A program made the translations under genes and the position numbers. From assembly GCA_002304735.1 (NCBI GenBank), contig DBIU01000027.1:8843-16185 (forward strand): DNA of 7,343 nucleotides. The letters are read 5' to 3'. Below the pieces are notes generated by a model that worked only from the letters and a program-made list of their open reading frames with translations, was not told where the DNA came from and did no database searches. Positions 1 to 3,981 of the stretch are shown here, in pieces. The DNA is from Ruminococcaceae bacterium UBA794 (GTDB lineage Bacteria; Bacillota; Clostridia; Oscillospirales; Ruminococcaceae). The number at the start of each line of letters is the position of its first letter. Position 1 is the stretch's first letter.

Positions 1-351
1 CCCGCGAACTTCAAGAATTACCGCGGGCGCGAGAAAGGTCTTGTGCGGTACGCGATGAGCGGAGTACTTCCCGAGGACGTTCTCTGGCGCAAAAAAAGCC
101 CCTACCCCAAAACGCACAACCCGAACTACGAACAGCTTCTCGCAAAACGGCTCGCCGAGGTGTTAAACCGCTCGGACTGCCGTCTTGTCGAGCTTGTTAA
201 CGCGGACGCGCTGCGTAAAATGCTCGAAACAAACGGCGCTTCGTTCACCAAAAACTGGTACGGACAGCTTATGACCGTGCCGCAGATTTACGCGTATTTC
301 CTCCAAATTGAATTTTGGCTGAGGAAATATAACGTTATCGTGAAATACTGA
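1..351 (+). CDS. asnB: Asparagine synthase (glutamine-hydrolysing), C-terminal fragment
   Basis: Only the last 116 codons are present; the gene starts before the window and the frame is open from base 1. The enzyme makes asparagine from aspartate, ATP and glutamine in the cytoplasm. The fragment is the end of the synthetase domain: GREKGLVRYAMSGVLPED at fragment residues 9-26, then RKKSPYPKTHNP at 30-41, a signature I recognise from AsnB proteins of Clostridia, and a C-terminal WYGQLMTVPQIYAYFLQIEFWL stretch typical of the family's end. Full-length relatives are about 610-620 residues, so the N-terminal glutamine amidotransferase domain and the ATP-binding loop lie outside. A GTG inside the fragment (position 43) could be taken as a start, but homology clearly continues upstream of it. 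The TGA stop at 349-351 is followed within 7 bases by an intrinsic terminator, so this is the last gene of its transcript. Confidence 0.93.
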   Translation, partial: PANFKNYRGREKGLVRYAMSGVLPEDVLWRKKSPYPKTHNPNYEQLLAKRLAEVLNRSDCRLVELVNADALRKMLETNGASFTKNWYGQLMTVPQIYAYFLQIEFWLRKYNVIVKY

Positions 352-357
352 AAAATC

Positions 358-382
358 GTCCCGCTTTTCGGCGGGACTTTTT
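358..382 (+). terminator. Intrinsic terminator after asnB
   Basis: A perfect 7-bp GC-rich stem (GTCCCGC at 358-364 with GCGGGAC at 371-377), a six-base loop TTTTCG and a run of five T at 378-382. It starts 7 bases after the asnB stop and separates asnB from the DUF3781 promoter that follows directly. Confidence 0.9.
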
Positions 383-383
383 G

Positions 384-412
384 TTGACAGAAATCGGTTT
401 TCGCTGTATAAT
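384..412 (+). promoter_or_regulatory. Sigma-A type promoter for the DUF3781 gene
   Basis: Perfect -35 TTGACA (384-389) and perfect -10 TATAAT (407-412) with the optimal 17-base spacer. Transcription would start near 418-421, giving a very short leader before the ribosome binding site GAGGTG at 422-427 and the ATG at 433. It begins right after the asnB terminator T-run. Confidence 0.88.
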
Positions 413-432
413 AGAGAAAACGAGGTGATAAA

Positions 433-675
433 ATGAACGAGCTTATCCAAAATATCGAAAAGCTTCACACAACGCCGATGGGAATTGAGCGTATTCGCAG
501 AAATCTTTCTCTTGGAGATGTTGACGCGGTTGAGTATTGCCGCGGGCTGATTTTAAGCAAAAACGCGCAGATTGAACGGCGCGGGAAGAACTTTTATGTG
601 CGCGTAAACGGCAGCGAAATCACCGTAAACGCGCTAAGCGTCACTATTATTACCGCGCATAAAATCAAGGCTTAG
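433..675 (+). CDS. DUF3781 family protein
   Basis: An 80-residue soluble protein with no signal peptide or membrane segment. I recognise the DUF3781 pattern: LHTT at residues 11-14, a conserved G then RIRRNL at 20-25, YCRGLILSKN at 35-44, a GKNFYVRVNG beta-hairpin region at 51-60 and TIITAHKIK at 71-79. The length matches the family, so it looks complete. The biochemical function of this family is not known to me, and I assign none. The ATG at 433 follows GAGGTG at a spacing of 5 bases, which fixes the start. The gene stands alone, with its own consensus promoter just upstream and a terminator just after the TAG, so it is not part of the asnB or acyltransferase transcripts. A weaker antisense frame over the same region (163-468, minus) has no support. 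Confidence 0.85.
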   Translation: MNELIQNIEKLHTTPMGIERIRRNLSLGDVDAVEYCRGLILSKNAQIERRGKNFYVRVNGSEITVNALSVTIITAHKIKA

Positions 676-681
676 TCAAAA

Positions 682-714
682 CGGCTCGGATTAATGCTCC
701 GAGCCGCTTTTTTA
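682..714. terminator. Bidirectional intrinsic terminator between convergent genes
   Basis: A perfect 9-bp stem (CGGCTCGGA at 682-690 with TCCGAGCCG at 698-706) and a 7-base loop. On the plus strand it is followed by CTTTTTTATT (706-715), a strong tract that ends the DUF3781 transcript. On the minus strand, entered just after the DHHW gene stop, the stem is followed by TTTTGAC, a shorter tract. It most likely serves both convergent units, more strongly on the plus strand. Confidence 0.88.
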
Positions 715-2163
715 TTCTTCGGTCCAGTATCCCCAGTCTTTTTGCGTGAGGAAATTCTCGTAATAATCAACCGTTGAAGCGGTTGCCGCGTGGAACGAGT
801 TGTTCGCGAACAGAATGTCCGTAACGCCGCATTTCGTGAGATAATCAACGATATTGTGCGTGAAATAGCGCATATCTATAACGTAAATCTCGTCAAACGA
901 ACTCATAAGATACCCCGGAAGCGCGTTTCCATAGCTGTCCTTGAGTATCGCAAGCTTCCTGCCCGTACCCGCGTTCGTCTGCACCTTTACTATCTGGCAA
1001 TCGCCGCCCATAAACGTGCAATATGCCATTCCGTCGCCGTCGGGATATCTCACAAAGAAATTGCCCGTGAACGGCTCGCGCGCGCCCGAAATCCGTCCGC
1101 CGCTTAACGTATACTCATAATAAGTCGTTGTGTATTCGGCGTTTTTCGGAACGTAATATACGAAATCCTCGGGATTGTTTTTCAAGACGATATCCTCGGT
1201 GTAGCCGTACATTGTTCCCACATATCCGTGAACAACCTGCTGTTCATACTCCGAAATATCCTTGAACGGCACTCCCGCCGTTTTTGCGAACTGCTGAGCC
1301 GCGTAATACGCGCCGAGCGGCGCCCAGTGGTGGTCGGTGCGCAAGTAAATATCCTCGCCTGTGTGCGCTTGGAGCGCGGAATATGCGTCAACCGGCACTA
1401 CTCCTTTCAAGAGGCTGTTGACGTGCTCGATGTTCGCCTTTTCGCTTCCGCAGTACGCCTTAACCTCGTCGGGACTGTAAAACTCGCACGAAGTCGGAAT
1501 TATCATACTGTACACGTTAACATTCGGCATTGCCTCTTTGTACTTGTTCATCACGTTTGCGTATCTCTCGCTCACGCTGAAGCTGCCGCCGTACAGCATA
1601 AGAGCGCGCGTTCCCACAACCGCAATGCCGTTGTTCGTGATTTTAACCGCGTCGTCCGTGTTCGGCGTGCTTGTCGAGGAGGACGTTTCCGATGAACTCG
1701 AAGAATCGTGAGTTTCGCTTGACGACGATGACGAGCCGCTGTCGGATACCGCGGAGCTTGTCGTTGAAGACGACGAGGAGCTTTCTTCGGGCTTCTGTTC
1801 GCTCGACGAGTCGTCTTTCGACTCGCCCACGCCGTGAAGCTTTATTCCGCCCTGTCTGAACCCGCGCAGCTCGCGAAGCTGCGTTGAAATTCCCGTAAGC
1901 TCGTCGCGGAAAGGAACAGTGTCGCTGAACCACTCCGATATCGCTTTCGTGAACTCGCCGCTGAAATAGCTTTCCATGGTGAACTCGGGGAAAGTCTTAA
2001 GCTCGCGCTTTTCGGTTATGCTCACCGTGCTTCTCGGGAATACAACCATCGCAAGTCCTATCGACTCAAACGCGATGAGAACGGTCGCGAGATACGCAAT
2101 ATTCGATATCCTGCGGCGCTTCGGCGTTTTTTCGTTATATTTCTTCTTGTTTTCGGGCTTCAT
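712..2163 (-). CDS. DHHW family protein (AlgJ/AlgX-like SGNH hydrolase-fold partner of MBOAT)
   Basis: A 483-residue membrane-anchored extracytoplasmic protein. A basic N-terminus (residues 1-20) precedes one hydrophobic segment (about 22-42), a signal anchor. After a short domain (43-116) comes a low-complexity Ser/Thr/Glu linker (117-171, about half Ser). The catalytic-type domain follows (172-483), with YLRTDHHW at 273-280, the motif that names the DHHW family, and KDSYGNAL at 408-415. By comparison with AlgX/AlgJ, where an Asp-x-His pair and a Ser form the triad, D277, H279 and S410 are the likely residues; this is inference. In alginate and related systems these proteins accept acetyl from the MBOAT and move it to the glycan outside. 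The start ATG lies 9 bases after the MBOAT stop. Its ribosome site AAGGAG overlaps that stop, with a spacing of 5, so the two are cotranscribed and probably translationally linked. The glycan substrate cannot be told from the sequence. Confidence 0.88.
   Translation of the reverse strand: MKPENKKKYNEKTPKRRRISNIAYLATVLIAFESIGLAMVVFPRSTVSITEKRELKTFPEFTMESYFSGEFTKAISEWFSDTVPFRDELTGISTQLRELRGFRQGGIKLHGVGESKDDSSSEQKPEESSSSSSTTSSAVSDSGSSSSSSETHDSSSSSETSSSTSTPNTDDAVKITNNGIAVVGTRALMLYGGSFSVSERYANVMNKYKEAMPNVNVYSMIIPTSCEFYSPDEVKAYCGSEKANIEHVNSLLKGVVPVDAYSALQAHTGEDIYLRTDHHWAPLGAYYAAQQFAKTAGVPFKDISEYEQQVVHGYVGTMYGYTEDIVLKNNPEDFVYYVPKNAEYTTTYYEYTLSGGRISGAREPFTGNFFVRYPDGDGMAYCTFMGGDCQIVKVQTNAGTGRKLAILKDSYGNALPGYLMSSFDEIYVIDMRYFTHNIVDYLTKCGVTDILFANNSFHAATASTVDYYENFLTQKDWGYWTEE
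1651..1815 (-). repeat. Low-complexity Ser-rich linker coding segment in the DHHW gene
   Basis: The DNA encodes residues 117-171, a run dominated by Ser with Thr, Glu and Asp and several blocks of 5-6 consecutive Ser. On the plus strand it reads as irregular TCG/GAC/GAG triplet-like sequence. It probably acts as a flexible spacer across the wall between the membrane anchor and the enzymatic domain. Such tracts often vary in length between strains. Confidence 0.8.
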
Positions 2164-2172
2164 AGCTTCTCC

Positions 2173-3645
2173 TTAAAATCTCAGATAAAGGAACGGATTT
2201 GTCGTGCTTCCCACAAGCAGCAGCGTGCTTACAACAAGGAGCGCAACCGCGCTTATCGTCTTTAGTCCCGTGAGAGCGGCCTCCGCGCCCGCGCCCGCGC
2301 TCCGCGCCGATTTGTCGTAGAAATAACGGAAAATCTTCGATATCGGCAGGCAGCAGATTACCGCGGCGATAATCAGCCAAAGATTTCCCGTAAGCTCGTT
2401 CTGTACAACCAAATTCCAGCCGCCCGCTTTTCCGCCGCCGAACAATATCGGTATAAATTCGCCGAGCCTTGAAAAATCAACGAAATAGAAAATCACCCAG
2501 CCGAATATTATCGCGAAAAGGCTGTAAATATGCAGGAAAAATGCGGGAATTTTGTCTTTTATCTTCAGAATTGTGTATTTTTCGAGCATTATTATCGCGC
2601 CGAAATAAAGTCCCCAGAGAACGAAATTCCAGCTTGCGCCGTGCCAGAGTCCCGTCAGGAACCACACGATAAGCAGGTTAAGGGGCTGGCGCTTTCGGTT
2701 GCCGCCGAGCGGAATGTAGACGTAATCGCGGAAAAAGCTGCCGAGCGAAATGTGCCAGCGGCGCCAAAAATCCGTGATTGTGTTCGCAATATAAGGGTAA
2801 TTGAAGTTCTCGTCGAAGTGAAATCCGAGGCAGCGCCCCATTCCTATCGCCATATCGGAATAACCCGAAAAATCGAAGTAAATCTGCATCGTATAAGCGA
2901 TTATTCCGAGCCACGCGCCGCCCGTCGTCAGCGCCGACAGCTCTCCGTCAAGGAATTTTCCCGATATCTCGGAAAGCTGATTTGCCAGAATTACCTTCTT
3001 TCCCAAGCCGATAAGAAAGCGGAACGAGCCTTCCGCTATGTCGTTAAACGAGATTTTGCGCTCGTTTATTTCCGCGGAAATCGTAGAATAGCGCACAATC
3101 GGTCCCGCGATTAGCTGCGGGAACATTGATATGTACAAAAGCAGCGAAAAATAGCTTCTCTGCGCCGAAACCTCGCCGCGATAAACGTCGATTATGTACG
3201 ATATTGATTGAAATGTGAAAAAACTTATTCCTATCGGAAGCGCGATTTTCGGAAACGGGATATTAAGCCCCGTTAAGTTCAGCGTTTCGATAAGAAAATC
3301 CGCGTATTTGAACACGCCGATTACCGCGATATTGAGTATCAGTCCGACTACAAGCGCCGCCTTCGACCGCGTTTTTCCGCGCGTGATGAACAGCCCCACA
3401 AAATAGTTCATCAAAACGCTCAATATCATCAGAAAAACGTAAATCGGCTCGCCCCACGCGTAAAATAACAGCGAAAAGATTATCAAAACCGCGTTTGAAT
3501 ACGGGCAGAGATTTCTGTTCGCGAAACGCGCGCCGCCCCTCCCCGACGCTTTCAGCCGCGCACGGTCGCCGCACCGTCCGAGCGCATAGCAAATCGCCGC
3601 CGCAGGGATAAAAATATACAGAAAAAATAAATCCGAAAATACCAT
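2173..3645 (-). CDS. MBOAT family membrane-bound O-acyltransferase (AlgI/PatA-like)
   Basis: A 490-residue polytopic membrane protein that would carry acyl (usually acetyl) groups across the membrane for O-acylation of a surface or exported polysaccharide. Family marks are the N-terminal MVFSDLFFLYIFIP, SLLFYAWGEP at 58-67, LPIGISFFTFQSISYIIDVYRG at 136-157, PQLIAGPIVRY at 176-186, QIYFDFSGYSDMAIGMG at 254-270, DFWRRWHISLGSFFRDYVYIPLGGNR at 292-317 and TGLWHGASWNFVLWG at 331-345. H335 in the WHG motif is the expected catalytic His, and H298 is the second conserved His. The C-terminus (NPFLYLRF) is also typical, so the protein is complete. Odd point: a basic, Gly/Arg-rich loop at residues 22-50 is longer than I would expect between the first two membrane segments. 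The start ATG at 3645 follows GGGGAG with a 6-base spacer. It is the first gene of the operon with the DHHW gene, with a strong promoter upstream. Confidence 0.94.
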   Translation of the reverse strand: MVFSDLFFLYIFIPAAAICYALGRCGDRARLKASGRGGARFANRNLCPYSNAVLIIFSLLFYAWGEPIYVFLMILSVLMNYFVGLFITRGKTRSKAALVVGLILNIAVIGVFKYADFLIETLNLTGLNIPFPKIALPIGISFFTFQSISYIIDVYRGEVSAQRSYFSLLLYISMFPQLIAGPIVRYSTISAEINERKISFNDIAEGSFRFLIGLGKKVILANQLSEISGKFLDGELSALTTGGAWLGIIAYTMQIYFDFSGYSDMAIGMGRCLGFHFDENFNYPYIANTITDFWRRWHISLGSFFRDYVYIPLGGNRKRQPLNLLIVWFLTGLWHGASWNFVLWGLYFGAIIMLEKYTILKIKDKIPAFFLHIYSLFAIIFGWVIFYFVDFSRLGEFIPILFGGGKAGGWNLVVQNELTGNLWLIIAAVICCLPISKIFRYFYDKSARSAGAGAEAALTGLKTISAVALLVVSTLLLVGSTTNPFLYLRF

Positions 3646-3693
3646 TTTTTACTCCCCAAATTTCCCCAAATTGTCTGTTTTATCGATATTTTT

Positions 3694-3722
3694 ATTATAG
3701 CATAACGGCCAGTTATTGTCAA
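3694..3722 (-). promoter_or_regulatory. Extended -10 sigma-A promoter of the MBOAT-DHHW operon
   Basis: On the minus strand a perfect -35 TTGACA (3722-3717), a 17-base spacer and a perfect -10 TATAAT (3699-3694), which also has the TGC extension just before it. Transcription would start near 3687, leaving about a 40-base leader before the MBOAT ATG at 3645. The 12 bases GATTGACAATAA around the -35 are identical to those in the phosphatase promoter at 6452-6463. Confidence 0.88.
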
Positions 3723-3736
3723 TCACAAAAATAAAC

Positions 3737-3794
3737 TGTAATTATTTTGTAAAATATGTAAGATTTGTGTAATTTTTCTGTAACCGATTTGTAA
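3737..3794 (-). promoter_or_regulatory. Array of six phased TTACA units, probable response-regulator operator
   Basis: On the minus strand TTACA occurs at 3794-3790, 3783-3779, 3772-3768, 3761-3757, 3752-3748 and 3741-3737. Steps are 11, 11, 11, 9 and 11 bases, so all units sit on nearly the same face of the helix, separated by AT-rich spacers of 6, 6, 6, 4 and 6 bases. The last unit ends 14 bases before the -35 of the MBOAT-DHHW promoter, a position fitting an activator site. OmpR/PhoB-family regulators bind tandem direct repeats of about 11 bases, and Bacillus PhoP binds TTAACA-like repeats with this period; the regulator here is inferred only. The repeats are seen directly. Confidence 0.68.
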
Positions 3795-3821
3795 CAAAGC
3801 TCACCCGCCGAAACGAGTGAG
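3793..3821 (-). terminator. Hairpin with short T tract, possible minus-strand terminator
   Basis: Read on the minus strand, CTCACTCG (3821-3814) pairs with CGGGTGAG (3807-3800): 8 pairs including one U-G, with a 6-base loop. It is followed by CTTTGTT. On the plus strand the same position is a C-A mismatch, which favours minus-strand use. It could end a transcript that reads through from the phosphatase gene across the large hairpin. The T tract is imperfect, and it abuts the TTACA array. Its sequence closely resembles the hairpin at 3950-3969. Confidence 0.45.
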
Positions 3822-3969
3822 AAACCGTCGAAAAAGTATATTTCCAGACTGCCGAGAAAGGTACAGATGCTAGGAAGCGCCGTTTTGGCTAGGCTTTGTG
3901 CCTGCCAAAACGACGCTGACAACGCAGATGTGCCTTTATCGACAGTCTGACACCCGCCGAAGCGGGTGT
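3800..3969 (-). ncRNA. Unidentified structured element: 105-nt long hairpin flanked by two sibling hairpins
   Basis: The core (3845-3949) folds end to end. On the minus strand, 11 pairs close the base (CAGACTGTCGA with TCGGCAGTCTG, one U-G). Then come a U-C mismatch, a 9-position stretch with one C-A mismatch, a 2x2 loop, 3 pairs (UGC/GCA), a 6x5 internal loop, 14 pairs (AGCGTCGTTTTGGC with GCCAAAACGGCGCT, one U-G), a bulged A, 4 pairs (AGGC/GCCT) and loop ACAAA: about 40 pairs. A small hairpin with a C(UUCG)G tetraloop abuts its 5' side with no gap, and another lies 23 bases past its 3' side. Three U-G pairs on the minus strand become C-A on the plus strand, and only one does the reverse, so minus is slightly favoured. 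No promoter for it is evident; it may be the 3' tail of the phosphatase mRNA. I do not recognise a known RNA family. It could instead be a palindromic mobile or repeat element. Confidence 0.5.
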
Positions 3970-3981
3970 TTTCGTTTATTT
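3950..3981. terminator. Strong hairpin just after the phosphatase stop codon; terminator-like on the plus strand
   Basis: A perfect 8-bp stem (ACACCCGC at 3950-3957 with GCGGGTGT at 3962-3969) and a 4-base loop. It starts 6 bases beyond the phosphatase stop in the minus direction, where a terminator would be expected, but there it is followed by CAGACTGTCG with no T run. On the plus strand it is followed by TTTCGTTTATTTTT (3970 onward), which looks like a terminator tail. So it could end a plus-strand transcript from the non-coding region, or act as an mRNA 3' stabiliser on the minus strand. Confidence 0.5.

Noticed and set aside
2530..3114. 194-codon plus-strand open frame
   Set aside because: It is antisense to the conserved MBOAT core, with no ribosome site and no domain.
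3737..3794. TTACA array as a CRISPR or tandem-repeat satellite
   Set aside because: Units are 5 bases with non-repeating spacers of 4-6 bases, far too short for CRISPR, and only the short motif is conserved, which fits an operator.
3845..3949. Integron attC site or tRNA-like gene
   Set aside because: No RYYYAAC/GTTRRRY ends, no integrase, no cloverleaf, T-loop or CCA-type end.
3800..3969. Riboswitch controlling the MBOAT operon
   Set aside because: The operon's perfect promoter lies downstream at 3694-3722, so the structure would not be in its leader transcript, and no known aptamer motif is seen.
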